Shown in pieces: positions 1-8,560 of a stretch of DNA of 64,000 bases (position 1 is the first letter of the stretch; each line of letters opens with the position of its first letter). Origin of the DNA: Robiginitalea marina (GTDB lineage: Bacteria > Bacteroidota > Bacteroidia > Flavobacteriales > Flavobacteriaceae). Below the pieces are notes generated by a model, which was not told the DNA's origin, searched no databases, and saw only the letters and a list, made by a program, of their open reading frames with translations. The stretch spans positions 186,001 to 250,000 of the forward strand of contig NZ_JAMXIB010000001.1 of NCBI RefSeq assembly GCF_024006985.1. Direction: 5' to 3'. The translations under genes and the position numbers were made by a program.

Positions 1-926
1 TCCAGGGTTTCAGGGACTTCATAATGCACCACCAGGCGCACATCGGCCTTGTCAATCCCCATCCCAAAGGCATTGGTGGCGACCATGACCCTAAGGGAAC
101 CGCCCTGCCAGTCGCGCAGCAACTTGCTTTTGCGATCGCCATCGAGCCCCCCGTGGAAAGCATCGGCCTTTATGCCCTGCCCGTTGAGGTAGGAGGCCAG
201 AGCCACGGTGGCCCGACGCGTTTGCACGTATACGATGGCGCTACCCGGATGCTCCCCCAGCAATTTCCTGAGGCGGTAGTTTTTGTCCTCGGTTGGCTGG
301 AGGGAATACACAATATTGGGTCGGTGGACCGAATCCCTGAAAGTGCGCGGCGCCTGCATGGCCAGGGATTTCTCGACATCTGTGAGGACTTCGGGGGTAG
401 CCGTGGCCGTAAGGGCCATCATGGGGACTCCCGGATGCAGGTCGCGCAGTATGGCGCATTTCCTGTACGCCGGTCTAAAGTCAAACCCCCATTGCGAAAT
501 ACAGTGGGCCTCGTCGATGGCGATGAGGTTTATCTCGAGGGTTTTCAGGCGCTCCAGTACGAGGTCCTGCCCCAGGCGCTCCGGGGAAAGGTACAGGAAA
601 TCAAAATTCCCGAATTCGGCATTGTCGAGTTTTCGAATCAGGTCCTCCTGCCGAAGCTTTCCGGAAAGGCTCATGGCCCGAATGCCCCGGGCCTTGAGAT
701 CCGCAACCTGGTCTTCCATCAGGGCCAGCAGGGGAGAGACCACCAGGCACAGGCCGGGCATGGCCAGGCCGGGGACCTGGTAGCAAAGGGATTTGCCTCC
801 ACCGGTCGGGAGCAGGGCAATAACATCCCTTCCCTCCATGACGGAGGCGATGATTTCCGCCTGGGAACCCCGGAACCCCGGGTAGCCCCAGTACTGCCTG
901 AGTATTTCATTAGGGGCCTTATCCAT
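1..926 (-). CDS. recQ: ATP-dependent DNA helicase RecQ (3' part beyond window)
   Basis: RecQ unwinds DNA 3'-to-5' with ATP in recombination and fork repair. The 308 visible codons start at ATG 926 and run off the left edge, so the end of RecA-like domain 2 and any zinc/winged-helix and HRDC domains are not visible. In order I see the Q-motif region, Walker A (TGGGKS), the DEAH box (IDEAHCISQWG), the TATAT motif, and the domain-2 motif FGMGIDKADVR near the edge. The aromatic-rich loop reads QWGFDFRP, with Phe where E. coli RecQ has His. The start overlaps the stop of the upstream ATPase gene by 8 bases, so the two are probably co-transcribed. The family call is secure. Which RecQ paralogue it is cannot be decided without the C-terminus. 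Confidence 0.95.
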   Translation of the reverse strand, partial: MDKAPNEILRQYWGYPGFRGSQAEIIASVMEGRDVIALLPTGGGKSLCYQVPGLAMPGLCLVVSPLLALMEDQVADLKARGIRAMSLSGKLRQEDLIRKLDNAEFGNFDFLYLSPERLGQDLVLERLKTLEINLIAIDEAHCISQWGFDFRPAYRKCAILRDLHPGVPMMALTATATPEVLTDVEKSLAMQAPRTFRDSVHRPNIVYSLQPTEDKNYRLRKLLGEHPGSAIVYVQTRRATVALASYLNGQGIKADAFHGGLDGDRKSKLLRDWQGGSLRVMVATNAFGMGIDKADVRLVVHYEVPETL

Positions 927-1485
927 ACCACTGCTGAATCATTCCCAATAGGTTTTCTGCCCGGTCCTTCACAGATCCCGAGGGCAGGGTTTGTACCCGG
1001 TACCCGCACCGGGCGTAGCTCCGGGCAAGGTAATCGTGGATTTCGCAGGCCTGCTGGAAACTTTCCAGGCGGGCTTCGTCGCGGGTATAAATTTCCTCCC
1101 ACGGCGGGAGCAGGATGGCTGCATCATAGCGCAAATCCTGGCAGGGTCCGGTGAATTCTTCGCAATAGCCCTGCCCGAAATAATCCATGTAGGCAATAAC
1201 ATCGGGGATGCCGCGGTCGTAAAATACAAATGGCTCCTGCAATTGGGAGGCATGCTGGTACTGCTGCATCCTCCCGTGGAGGATTTTGCGGTTAAAGGCA
1301 TATGGATCCGATACAAAGGCCAGGGGATTTATCAGGGGTTCCGTCCCGTCCCGTCCTTTTTTGGCCTCCAGGGTCATTTCCCTGATGATTTCGTGGAAAC
1401 AGACGTATCCCCTGCCTTCCAGTTCCCTGACCAGGGCGGTTTTCCCTGTCCCGGGCCCCCCTGTGATTACAATCCGCCTTGCCAT
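919..1485 (-). CDS. P-loop AAA ATPase/kinase-like protein (AAA_28 type)
   Basis: A 188-residue protein with a Walker A loop, GGPGTGKT, at residues 9-16. A DRG motif (FYDRGIPDV) in mid-protein resembles the lid or Walker B region of nucleotide-kinase-like NTPases. This is the layout of the AAA_28 family, which is mostly uncharacterised. No substrate can be assigned. The ATG at 1485 (MARRIVIT) is preferred over a start 24 bases upstream, because a TAnnTTTG promoter box on this strand at 1507-1514 would put transcription initiation downstream of the longer start. The 3' end overlaps recQ by 8 bases, suggesting a two-gene transcript. The gene is divergent from the DUF493 gene. Confidence 0.85.
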   Translation of the reverse strand: MARRIVITGGPGTGKTALVRELEGRGYVCFHEIIREMTLEAKKGRDGTEPLINPLAFVSDPYAFNRKILHGRMQQYQHASQLQEPFVFYDRGIPDVIAYMDYFGQGYCEEFTGPCQDLRYDAAILLPPWEEIYTRDEARLESFQQACEIHDYLARSYARCGYRVQTLPSGSVKDRAENLLGMIQQWYG

Positions 1486-1506
1486 TGCCTTTTGGGTGCT
1501 TGAAGG

Positions 1507-1514
1507 CAAAAGTA
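1507..1514 (-). promoter_or_regulatory. TAnnTTTG promoter box for the ATPase-recQ pair
   Basis: On the minus strand the sequence is TACTTTTG, an exact match to the Bacteroidota -7 consensus, about 20 bases upstream of ATG 1485. No good TTG -33 element stands at the usual distance. The box decides the start codon of the ATPase gene. Confidence 0.6.
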
Positions 1515-1541
1515 CGCAATCCGCCCGGCTCGTTCAACCCG

Positions 1542-1560
1542 TAGCTTTGGCGTATATTTG
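1542..1560 (+). promoter_or_regulatory. Promoter boxes for the DUF493 gene
   Basis: Two exact TAnnTTTG matches occur in a row: TAGCTTTG at 1542-1549 and TATATTTG at 1553-1560. The second lies 13 bases before ATG 1574 and is the more likely one. With the opposing box at 1507-1514 this makes a compact divergent promoter region. Confidence 0.6.
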
Positions 1561-1573
1561 CAAAAAAGATAAA

Positions 1574-1861
1574 ATGGAGCAGCAGGATCCGGAAGCCTTC
1601 TACAGCCGCCTGAGGGAAGAACTCCTCAACGATACCGAGTGGCCGTCAAAATACCTTTTTAAGTTCATCATCCCGACCGATACGGAAAAAATTGCGCAAA
1701 TCCAGGCCATTTTTGATAATACCGGGGCCGTGGTGGAGTCCAAACAATCGAAGACCGGCAAATACACCAGCCTGTCCATTACCGTCTATTATGACCATCC
1801 GGACCAGGTGATTGAGAAATATGTGGCCGTAGGAAAGGTGGAAGGAGTTATCTCCCTCTGA
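1574..1861 (+). CDS. DUF493 family protein (YbeD-like)
   Basis: A 95-residue protein that matches the DUF493 family in size and pattern: an N-terminal helix, then a PSKYLFKFI strand, and a C-terminal beta segment ending in the VEGVISL type of tail common in this family. The fold is ACT-like and is thought to be regulatory. E. coli YbeD sits near lipoate genes, but no lipoate genes are visible here. Start ATG 1574 is chosen because the open frame extends far upstream through the divergent gene, whereas this ATG stands just behind a promoter box. The role in this organism is unknown. Confidence 0.85.
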   Translation: MEQQDPEAFYSRLREELLNDTEWPSKYLFKFIIPTDTEKIAQIQAIFDNTGAVVESKQSKTGKYTSLSITVYYDHPDQVIEKYVAVGKVEGVISL

Positions 1862-1945
1862 CCATGGCCATATCATTTTAATTTGGTACTTTGCAGGCCG
1901 GGGAGAAGCCCCGGAAATTGCCCTAAAACATACATCCTTTATCCG

Positions 1946-2611
1946 TTGAACGCAGTAGAAAACCTTCAGTACAATACCGAACGCCCGCACCTCCACATCC
2001 CTGAATACGGCCGCCATTTCCAGAAAATGGTAGACTTTGCCGTGGAAACCGAGGACAGGGAAGAAAGGAACCGCCTTGCGCGGGCCATCATTAGCCATAT
2101 GGGGAATATGCAGCCCCACCTCCGCGATGTTCCCGATTTCCAGCACAAGCTTTGGGACCAGCTTTTTATCATGTCCGATTTCAAACTGGATGTGGATTCA
2201 CCCTATCCGATCCCCAGCAAGGAATTGCTCCAGGCCAGGCCCGATCCGCTCCCTTATCCGCAGAACTTCCCGAAATACCGGTTTTACGGCAACAACATCA
2301 AGAGGATGATCGATGAGGCCGTGAAGTGGGAGAAAGGCGACAAACGCGCCGGCCTCGAATTGGCTATTGCCAACCACATGAAAAAATGCTACCTGAACTG
2401 GAACAAGGACATGGTAGATGACAAGGTAATTTTCGCACACCTCCACGAACTGAGCAATGGGGAGATCGACCTGGCAGCGGATGGGGAAAACCTAACCGAA
2501 AGCGGCCAGTTCCTCAAGCAGCAACAGCAACAACAACGGCCGGCCAAATCAGGCAGGGCCCTGTCAGGTAAAAAAGTGCAGCGTCCCGCCAGGGGCAAAA
2601 AGCGGTATTAG
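1946..2611 (+). CDS. DUF4290 domain-containing protein
   Basis: A protein of about 221 residues characteristic of Bacteroidota (DUF4290), of unknown function. It begins with an NLQYNTERPHLHIPEYGRH-type motif, contains a YPIPSKELL segment and a KMIDEAVKWEKG-like helix, and ends in a basic, low-complexity tail with a run of seven glutamines after KQ. No signal peptide or membrane segment is seen. There is no ATG near the conserved N-terminus. TTG 1946 gives the expected length, but the start is uncertain. It lies 5 bases before murA and is probably co-transcribed with it, as in many flavobacterial genomes (recollection, not tested). Confidence 0.8.
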   Translation: MNAVENLQYNTERPHLHIPEYGRHFQKMVDFAVETEDREERNRLARAIISHMGNMQPHLRDVPDFQHKLWDQLFIMSDFKLDVDSPYPIPSKELLQARPDPLPYPQNFPKYRFYGNNIKRMIDEAVKWEKGDKRAGLELAIANHMKKCYLNWNKDMVDDKVIFAHLHELSNGEIDLAADGENLTESGQFLKQQQQQQRPAKSGRALSGKKVQRPARGKKRY

Positions 2612-2616
2612 TATCC

Positions 2617-3924
2617 ATGGGAACATTCAGAATTGAGGGAGGGCACCAGCTTCACGGGGAAATTACGCCCCAGGGAGCCAAGAACGAAGCCCTTCAAATC
2701 CTTTGTGCCGTCCTGTTGACCCCCCAGGCCGTGACCATACACAACATCCCCGACATCCTCGATGTCAACAAGCTTATAGGCATCCTGGAAGACCTGGGCG
2801 TAAAAATCCAGAAAAAGGGGAAAGGTTCCTACACCTTCCGCGCCGATGAAGTCAACCTCGGGTACCTGCAGTCGGAGCAATTCAAGACCGATGGCCGCGG
2901 GTTGCGTGGTTCCATCATGCTGGTAGGCCCACTGCTCGCCCGCTTTGGCATGGGGTATATCCCCAAGCCCGGGGGCGACAAAATCGGAAGGCGCCGGCTC
3001 GACACGCATTTTGAAGGGTTCGTGAAACTGGGCGCCCGGTTCCGCTACAACCGGGAGGAGCATTTCTATGGGGTGGAAGCCAAAAAGCTGAAGGGGACCT
3101 ATATGTTGCTGGACGAAGCCTCCGTTACAGGTACGGCCAATATTGTAATGGCCGCCGTACTGGCGGAAGGGACCACGACCATCTACAATGCGGCCTGTGA
3201 GCCCTACCTGCAGCAATTGTGCAGGATGCTCAACCGTATGGGGGCAAAGATCTCCGGGATTGGGTCAAACCTCCTGACCATTGAAGGGGTAACCTCCCTG
3301 GGCGGCACCGAACACCGGATGTTGCCCGACATGATCGAGATCGGGAGCTGGATTGGCCTGGCGGCCATGACGCGGAGCGAACTGACCATTAAGGACGTGA
3401 GCTGGGAAAATCTCGGGCTTATCCCCTCGGTTTTCGCGAAATTGGGGATAACCCTGAAAAAAAGCGGCGACGATATCGTCATCCCCGCCCACAAAAAAGG
3501 ATATGAGATCCAGAACTTTATAGATGGGTCCATCCTCACTATCGCCGATGCCCCCTGGCCGGGCCTTACGCCAGACCTGCTGAGCATCATCCTGGTTGTG
3601 GCCACCCAGGCCAGGGGAGAAGTCCTTATTCACCAGAAAATGTTTGAAAGCCGGTTGTTCTTCGTCGACAAACTCCTCGACATGGGGGCAAAGGTCATCC
3701 TTTGCGACCCCCACAGGGCTACGGTGATCGGGCATGATTTTAAATCCACCCTGAAGGCGACCACCATGGTTTCGCCGGATATCCGTGCGGGCGTGTCCCT
3801 GCTGATTGCCGCCCTGTCGGCCAGAGGAACTTCCACCATCCACAACATCGAGCAGATTGACCGGGGCTACGAGGCCATAGACACGCGGCTCCGCGCCATC
3901 GGGGCAAAGATTACCCGCGTTTAA
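2617..3924 (+). CDS. murA: UDP-N-acetylglucosamine 1-carboxyvinyltransferase
   Basis: MurA transfers enolpyruvate from PEP to UDP-GlcNAc, the first committed cytoplasmic step of peptidoglycan synthesis. At 435 residues it is normal family length. The conserved Lys22-Asn23 pair (GAKNEAL) is present. The catalytic loop reads PGGDKIGRRRLDTH, with Asp121 where the E. coli enzyme has Cys115. That Cys is the residue alkylated by fosfomycin, and enzymes with Asp at this position are known to work but to resist the drug. The C-terminal half contains the repeated EPSP-synthase-like folds and an IRAGVSLLIAAL motif. It follows the DUF4290 gene by 5 bases and is convergent with the pirin gene. Confidence 0.96.
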   Translation: MGTFRIEGGHQLHGEITPQGAKNEALQILCAVLLTPQAVTIHNIPDILDVNKLIGILEDLGVKIQKKGKGSYTFRADEVNLGYLQSEQFKTDGRGLRGSIMLVGPLLARFGMGYIPKPGGDKIGRRRLDTHFEGFVKLGARFRYNREEHFYGVEAKKLKGTYMLLDEASVTGTANIVMAAVLAEGTTTIYNAACEPYLQQLCRMLNRMGAKISGIGSNLLTIEGVTSLGGTEHRMLPDMIEIGSWIGLAAMTRSELTIKDVSWENLGLIPSVFAKLGITLKKSGDDIVIPAHKKGYEIQNFIDGSILTIADAPWPGLTPDLLSIILVVATQARGEVLIHQKMFESRLFFVDKLLDMGAKVILCDPHRATVIGHDFKSTLKATTMVSPDIRAGVSLLIAALSARGTSTIHNIEQIDRGYEAIDTRLRAIGAKITRV

Positions 3925-3969
3925 GGGCTCAGCTTTGGAATATCGCGTGGAAAGGCGTCCCCGACCGCT

Positions 3970-4956
3970 TTACTTTTCGGTTAGGGAGCCATCGGGGTAT
4001 TGGGCAAAGCGCCCTTTTTCCCCGGGGTGGACATGATCGGGATACGGCCAGGGCCAACCCCCGAACTGGGTAAGCCGGTATTCTTCCACAGCCCGGTTTA
4101 GTTCTTCCGGTTCATTCATTACAAAAGGCCCGTATTTGGCAACAGGTTCCCCGATCGGCTTTCCCTGCAACCAAAGAAAGCGGCAGGCCTGCGGCCCGCA
4201 GGTAACCCGCACCTTCTTTTCCGGCAATTCCGCACCCTGTCCGGGTTGCACGGGATGTCCTTCCACGGAAATCCCGCCACCTTCGAAAAGAAAAATCCGC
4301 CGGTGGCTTCCGAGGGCCCCTTCCGGGATATCGAAAACAGCCCCGGGTTCCAGGGATACCAGGGCGACTACTACATCGTTTTCCGGGATTGCGGCCCAGG
4401 AATCCGGGGGCGGGGCGGGGGCGGTAACCCCCTGTACAGTACCGGCGACCAGTCGGAGCTCCCAGCCGGGTCCGGCGACCCGCGGGATGGACTCTTCCCA
4501 GAGCATTTTAAAATGGGGTTCCACCAGTTTGTTCGCCCGGGGAAGGTTGAGCCAGATTTGGAATAACTCGAGGGTATTGGGCCCGTGGGAATCCAGCAGG
4601 GGGAACATTTCCGAATGCTGTACGCCCCTGCCTGCCGTCATCCACTGTACATCGCCCTGCCCGAATCGGGCGGCAGCGCCGAGCGAATCGGAATGGTCGC
4701 AATACCCGCGGGTGACGATGGTAATGGTCTCAAAACCACGGTGGGGGTGGGAGGGGAACCCGGGCACCGTATGCCCATGGTACATCCTCCAGCCTTCTTT
4801 CAGGGTAAAATCATTGCCCAGGGGCCGTCCTTCAAGGGATGCATCCGGGCCAAGGTCGGCATTGCCCCTGGGATAGTGGTCCAGGTGGTGTACACAGAAC
4901 AAAAAGGGGTCCGAGGTGTCCCACGGAAAGCCAAGGGGAAAGGTTTTCAATGCCAT
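3970..4956 (-). CDS. Pirin family protein
   Basis: A bicupin of 328 residues. The N-terminal cupin carries the pirin iron-binding pattern: HPHRGFETIT supplies the two His, and GRGVQHSEMF supplies the later His and Glu. The C-terminal pirin domain ends with GEPVAKYGPFVMN. Pirins bind Fe and have been tied to quercetin 2,3-dioxygenase activity or redox-linked regulation; which applies here cannot be read from sequence. ATG 4956 is preferred over a TTG six bases upstream. The gene follows the exported VOC protein gene on the same strand. Confidence 0.9.
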   Translation of the reverse strand: MALKTFPLGFPWDTSDPFLFCVHHLDHYPRGNADLGPDASLEGRPLGNDFTLKEGWRMYHGHTVPGFPSHPHRGFETITIVTRGYCDHSDSLGAAARFGQGDVQWMTAGRGVQHSEMFPLLDSHGPNTLELFQIWLNLPRANKLVEPHFKMLWEESIPRVAGPGWELRLVAGTVQGVTAPAPPPDSWAAIPENDVVVALVSLEPGAVFDIPEGALGSHRRIFLFEGGGISVEGHPVQPGQGAELPEKKVRVTCGPQACRFLWLQGKPIGEPVAKYGPFVMNEPEELNRAVEEYRLTQFGGWPWPYPDHVHPGEKGRFAQYPDGSLTEK

Positions 4957-4976
4957 AAACAATATCGGTTACGCCC

Positions 4977-5441
4977 TCAGGACCTGCCCGGCCCTTCATA
5001 AGAGGCGGTATTGATTTCAATCCAGTTATTCTCAGGGTCGCGCAGGTAAATCTGCCGGACCCCGTCGGCCCTCAGGGTTATGGCCCCTTCCTGCCCTGGC
5101 CAGTCCCAGAAGGGTACCCCTTTTTCATTGAGGAAGGCTATGAACCCGTCCAGGTCATTAACGGACAGGCAGAGGTGCTCGCTTTTATTGTCTTCTTTGG
5201 ACACGGCTTTCCTGCCAATCAGATGGAGCTGGGAATCGCCCTGGATGCGAAACCACCGAAAGCCGGTAGGTTCCGATGGGTGCGGGATTTCTTCCAGCCC
5301 CAGCACCCCTGCATAGAAGTCGCCTACCTGCTGAAGGTCTTCCACCACCAGGGCAAAATGGTCTACCCTGAACTGGAATTCCTGCCCGGTGGCCTTACAG
5401 GAAAAGGCCAGGCAGATCAGGGCGATTTTGGCCCATGCCAT
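4977..5441 (-). CDS. Exported VOC (glyoxalase/bleomycin-resistance fold) protein
   Basis: A 154-residue protein. Residues 1-20 form a hydrophobic leader (AWAKIALICLAFSCKATGQ), so it is probably exported. The Cys in LAFSC is only a weak lipobox. The rest is one VOC module: VDHFALVVEDL, GVLGLEEIPH, SEHLCLSVNDLDGF and a closing RDPENNWIEI. This supplies candidate metal ligands (His in VDH, His in SEH, Glu near the end). Such proteins isomerise, cleave or bind small molecules; the substrate is unknown. ATG 5441 is chosen because it gives the leader. The gene lies between CDGSH and pirin genes on one strand. Confidence 0.8.
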   Translation of the reverse strand: MAWAKIALICLAFSCKATGQEFQFRVDHFALVVEDLQQVGDFYAGVLGLEEIPHPSEPTGFRWFRIQGDSQLHLIGRKAVSKEDNKSEHLCLSVNDLDGFIAFLNEKGVPFWDWPGQEGAITLRADGVRQIYLRDPENNWIEINTASYEGPGRS

Positions 5442-5469
5442 AAATTTGCTGTGCCCCGGACCAGGCCGC

Positions 5470-5664
5470 CTATTCAAAAGCAACTGCTCGGTGGGTGCCA
5501 TCGCAAAAGGGTTTTTTGGAAGAGGCCCCGCAGCGGCAAAAGGCGGTATTGCCTTCCCGGGTTTCAATACTTCCATCTGCCTGTGTCACGCGGAGGATAC
5601 CTTTTACGAGGATGGGCCCGCCGGGCATGATTTGTACTTCGGTTTGCTCAGAAGAGTGGTCCAT
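5470..5664 (-). CDS. CDGSH iron-sulfur domain protein
   Basis: A 64-residue protein with one complete CDGSH motif: CRCGASSKKPFCDGTH matches C-x-C-x2-S-x3-P-x-C-D-G-T-H, which binds a redox-active [2Fe-2S] cluster through three Cys and one His. It starts directly with MDHSSEQTEV and has no membrane anchor, so a soluble cytoplasmic electron-transfer or cluster-transfer role is likely. It lies 28 bases upstream of the VOC gene on the same strand and may share its transcript. The family is clear; the partner is not. Confidence 0.92.
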   Translation of the reverse strand: MDHSSEQTEVQIMPGGPILVKGILRVTQADGSIETREGNTAFCRCGASSKKPFCDGTHRAVAFE

Positions 5665-5706
5665 GGTTTGGGATGTTATTAAGGTTATTTGAAAAATTAT
5701 TTAAGA

Positions 5707-7146
5707 TTATTGATTTCTGGCCGCCTCGAGGGGAGGAGGGCCATCAGGGATGTTGGGCACGTAGACCTCGTCGCCCTTACGCTCCCGGTACTCAGCTTTC
5801 ACTTTTTCCACCAGGGCCGGGTTCTCAAAAAGGTCCACCATAGTCATCCCCAGGGCTTTTGCAGCCTGCAACATCCCCTTATGGCCGATACTCATTCCAC
5901 CGCAGGCCACCACAGCCCAGGAGTGCCAGGGGGTGTCTTTGGGGGCCACGGTAACCCCGAGGTTTATGTTGGGCACATTCCAGCTTACATCCCCCACGTC
6001 CGTGGAGCCTCCCCCAGGATGTTCCCTGGTTTCTTCAAGGGGGCGTATGGCGCTGTCCATACCCACCATGGGCTTCCCGGTAGCTTCCTGTATTTTCCTC
6101 GCAAAGGCTTCTTCCTCCTCCGTGTAGGGAATGGGGCCCAGCAGTTCCAGGTTCTTCTGCATGATCTCCCCGCCCGCCCGGTTGACCAGGACCTCGTATA
6201 TACCTGAAACCAGGGAAATATTATACTCTACGTTGGCCATGATGGCAGCCCCCTGGGCCATTTTTTTGACCTGCTCATAGACGGGCATCAACCCGCTTCG
6301 CTTCGTATCCCGTACCCGCACCCAGATCCTCGAATAGTCGGGGACCACATTCACGACCTGTCCGCCATCCTGAATGTGGTAGTGGATGCGCACCGTGGGC
6401 TTGATATGTTCCCGGTAATAGTTGATCCCGGTGGTATAGAGCTCCAGGGCGTCGGAAGCACTCCTGCCGTTCCAGGGATCGGCGGAGGCGTGGGCTGCCT
6501 GCCCTTTGAATTCCACGATGAAATCCACCAGGGAGAGCGTGCTTTGCACATCTGCTTCCGTGCTGGCCCCTGGATGCCAGCTCAGGTTGACATCCACATC
6601 ATCCCATAGGCCCTCGCGGACCATCCAGATTTTCCCAAAGAACTTTTCCTCGGCCGGGGTCCCTAAAAATTTAACGGTTCCGGGGATCTTTTTTTCCTCC
6701 ATCCATTCCTTTACTGCGATGGCGGAGGCCAGGCTGGCGGTCCCGAAGAGGTTATGACCGCATCCGTGGCCGGCCGCCCCCTCCTCCAGGGGGGCTTTGG
6801 TTGGCTGCGCTTTCTGGGAGATGCCCGGAAGCGCATCGTATTCCCCCAGTACGCTGATCACCGGTTGCCCACTGCCATAAGTGGCCGTAAAGGCCGTAGG
6901 GATCCCCGCTACGCCCCTGGTCACCGTAAATCCGTTTTGTTCGGCATAGTCTGCCAGCAGGTCGGAAGATCCGGTTTCGAGAAATGCGGTTTCGGCCATG
7001 GCCCAGATGGAATCGCTAATGGCAATCAGGGCGTCGCGGTGCTTTTCCACCGAGGCAAGGATGGTTTTCTTGGCGGGGGTAATCTTCTGTCCCAACAGGC
7101 CGAAGGCAGGGAACAACACAAACAGGGTCAACAGGGTTTTTTTCAT
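5707..7146 (-). CDS. Exported M20-family amidohydrolase (AbgB-like)
   Basis: A 479-residue zinc hydrolase. Residues 1-20 are a signal peptide (LLTLFVLFPAFGLLGQ). The peptidase M20 pattern follows: GEYDALPG, GHGCGHNLFGTAS (metal ligands), GTPAEE, the lid or dimerisation domain in the middle, and a late metal region (GGGSTDVGDVSWNVP). It most resembles aminobenzoyl-glutamate hydrolase subunit B and other M20D amidohydrolases, which remove amide-linked groups. The substrate here is unknown. ATG 7146 is chosen because it begins the signal peptide; the open frame continues upstream without conserved sequence. The CDGSH gene is 42 bases downstream. Confidence 0.9.
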   Translation of the reverse strand: MKKTLLTLFVLFPAFGLLGQKITPAKKTILASVEKHRDALIAISDSIWAMAETAFLETGSSDLLADYAEQNGFTVTRGVAGIPTAFTATYGSGQPVISVLGEYDALPGISQKAQPTKAPLEEGAAGHGCGHNLFGTASLASAIAVKEWMEEKKIPGTVKFLGTPAEEKFFGKIWMVREGLWDDVDVNLSWHPGASTEADVQSTLSLVDFIVEFKGQAAHASADPWNGRSASDALELYTTGINYYREHIKPTVRIHYHIQDGGQVVNVVPDYSRIWVRVRDTKRSGLMPVYEQVKKMAQGAAIMANVEYNISLVSGIYEVLVNRAGGEIMQKNLELLGPIPYTEEEEAFARKIQEATGKPMVGMDSAIRPLEETREHPGGGSTDVGDVSWNVPNINLGVTVAPKDTPWHSWAVVACGGMSIGHKGMLQAAKALGMTMVDLFENPALVEKVKAEYRERKGDEVYVPNIPDGPPPLEAARNQ

Positions 7147-7255
7147 AGGAAGGGTTGGTTTCAGCAGGAGGCCATCTGCGCTGCGATGGCCCCTAAAAGT
7201 ACCAAAAAAAATCCTATGAAATCCAGATTCCCGGGCAATTATTGCCCCCCCGGGA

Positions 7256-8560
7256 TTAACCAAGGGCTGCCTTGTAGGTCTCCAGGCAACGGTTTCGCGC
7301 GCTGGTGTGTTCTACCATCTTCGGCGGGTAGTCGGGGCTGCCGTATTCCGGCACCCATTGGCGGATGTACTGGTGGCGCGGGTCGAATTTTTCGGCCTGG
7401 GTGATGGGGTTGAAGATGCGGAAGTACGGGGCGGCATCCACTCCGCTTCCGGCGGCCCACTGCCAGTTGCCCACGTTGCTGGACATTTCGTAATCGAGGA
7501 GCTTTTCTGCGAAGTACGCTTCCCCCCAACGCCAGTCAATCAGCAGGTGCTTGCACAGGAAACTCGCTGTGAGCATCCGCACCCGGTTGTGCATGTACCC
7601 CGTCTGGTTCAGCTGGCGCATCCCGGCATCGACCAGGGCGTAGCCGGTCTGGCCGTTTTTCCAAAGCTCGAAATCTTCTTCCCGGTTCCTCCAGGCGATG
7701 CGGTCGTAAGGCTTTTTAAAGGCTTCCCGGGCAGTATGGGGAAAGTGCCAGAGGATTTGCATAAAAAATTCCCGCCAGATGAGTTCATTCCAGAAGGTTT
7801 CATTTTTTGCCTCCAGGGCTTTTTTCAGGGCCTTTCGGATGGAAATGGTCCCGAAGCGCAGGTGGGGGCCCAGGCGGGAGGTCCCCTCCACAGCGGGGAT
7901 ATTCCGGGTCCTTTCGTAGTTTTCCACCAGGGTCCCGGAAAGGTTGTAAGCCGGCACCTTTAGGGGCGAAGGGGTAAAGCCGATTTCCTGCAGGGAGGGA
8001 AAGCCCTGTTCCCCGCCCTTAAAAAAGCCCGACAGGCGATCTTCTGACGGGAAGGCTTGTATCGGCCCGGCAGTCCTGAAGACCGCCTTCCATTTTTTCA
8101 TATAGGGGGTATAGACCACATAGGGGTCCCCTTTTTCCTTGGAAATCTCCCCCATTTCAAAAATCACCTGGTCCTTAAACGTGTGGAACGGGATGCCCGA
8201 ATGCCTGAGCAGGGACTCGATTTCTCCGTCGCGCTCGCGGGCATAGGGTTCATAGTCGCGATTGGTGAAGACGGCTTTTACCTCATACTCCGCCAGCATG
8301 TCCCTGAACACCTCCAAAGGGGTGCCCTGCCGCACCTGCATGGCGCAGCCGCTTTGTTTCAGCACCCGATCCATTTCCTGTAATTGCTGGTGGATGAAAC
8401 CCACCCGGGCATCTGTCCGGGGCAGTTCCCCGAGGATCTCCGGGTCGAAAATAAAAAGGGGGATTACCGGGAACCCAGCTGAAAGGGCGCGCAGCAAGCC
8501 GTGGTTGTCTTCAAGCCTGAGGTCGCGGCGAAACCAGAAAATGGAAACGGGTTGCTGCAC
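7256..8560 (-). CDS. phr: Deoxyribodipyrimidine photolyase (cryptochrome/photolyase family)
   Basis: A flavoprotein of 434 residues that uses blue light to split UV-induced pyrimidine dimers. The N-terminal antenna domain begins FWFRRDLRLEDNHGL. The FAD-binding domain carries GYALVDAGMRQL, MHNRVRMLTASFL and GNWQWAAGSGVDAAPYFRIF, the signature of class I CPD photolyases. The start is GTG 8560, directly abutting the TAA of the SDR gene (TAAGTG), which implies translational coupling. It is the last gene of an SRPBCC-SDR-photolyase operon behind a palindromic operator at 9783-9814. A cryptochrome role cannot be excluded, but the residues fit a repair enzyme. Confidence 0.94.
   Translation of the reverse strand: MQQPVSIFWFRRDLRLEDNHGLLRALSAGFPVIPLFIFDPEILGELPRTDARVGFIHQQLQEMDRVLKQSGCAMQVRQGTPLEVFRDMLAEYEVKAVFTNRDYEPYARERDGEIESLLRHSGIPFHTFKDQVIFEMGEISKEKGDPYVVYTPYMKKWKAVFRTAGPIQAFPSEDRLSGFFKGGEQGFPSLQEIGFTPSPLKVPAYNLSGTLVENYERTRNIPAVEGTSRLGPHLRFGTISIRKALKKALEAKNETFWNELIWREFFMQILWHFPHTAREAFKKPYDRIAWRNREEDFELWKNGQTGYALVDAGMRQLNQTGYMHNRVRMLTASFLCKHLLIDWRWGEAYFAEKLLDYEMSSNVGNWQWAAGSGVDAAPYFRIFNPITQAEKFDPRHQYIRQWVPEYGSPDYPPKMVEHTSARNRCLETYKAALG

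Noticed and set aside
24-1154. Long plus-strand frame opposite recQ and the ATPase gene
   Set aside because: The minus strand encodes clear RecQ and P-loop motifs through the same DNA. The plus-strand translation has no recognisable pattern and is a high-GC shadow.
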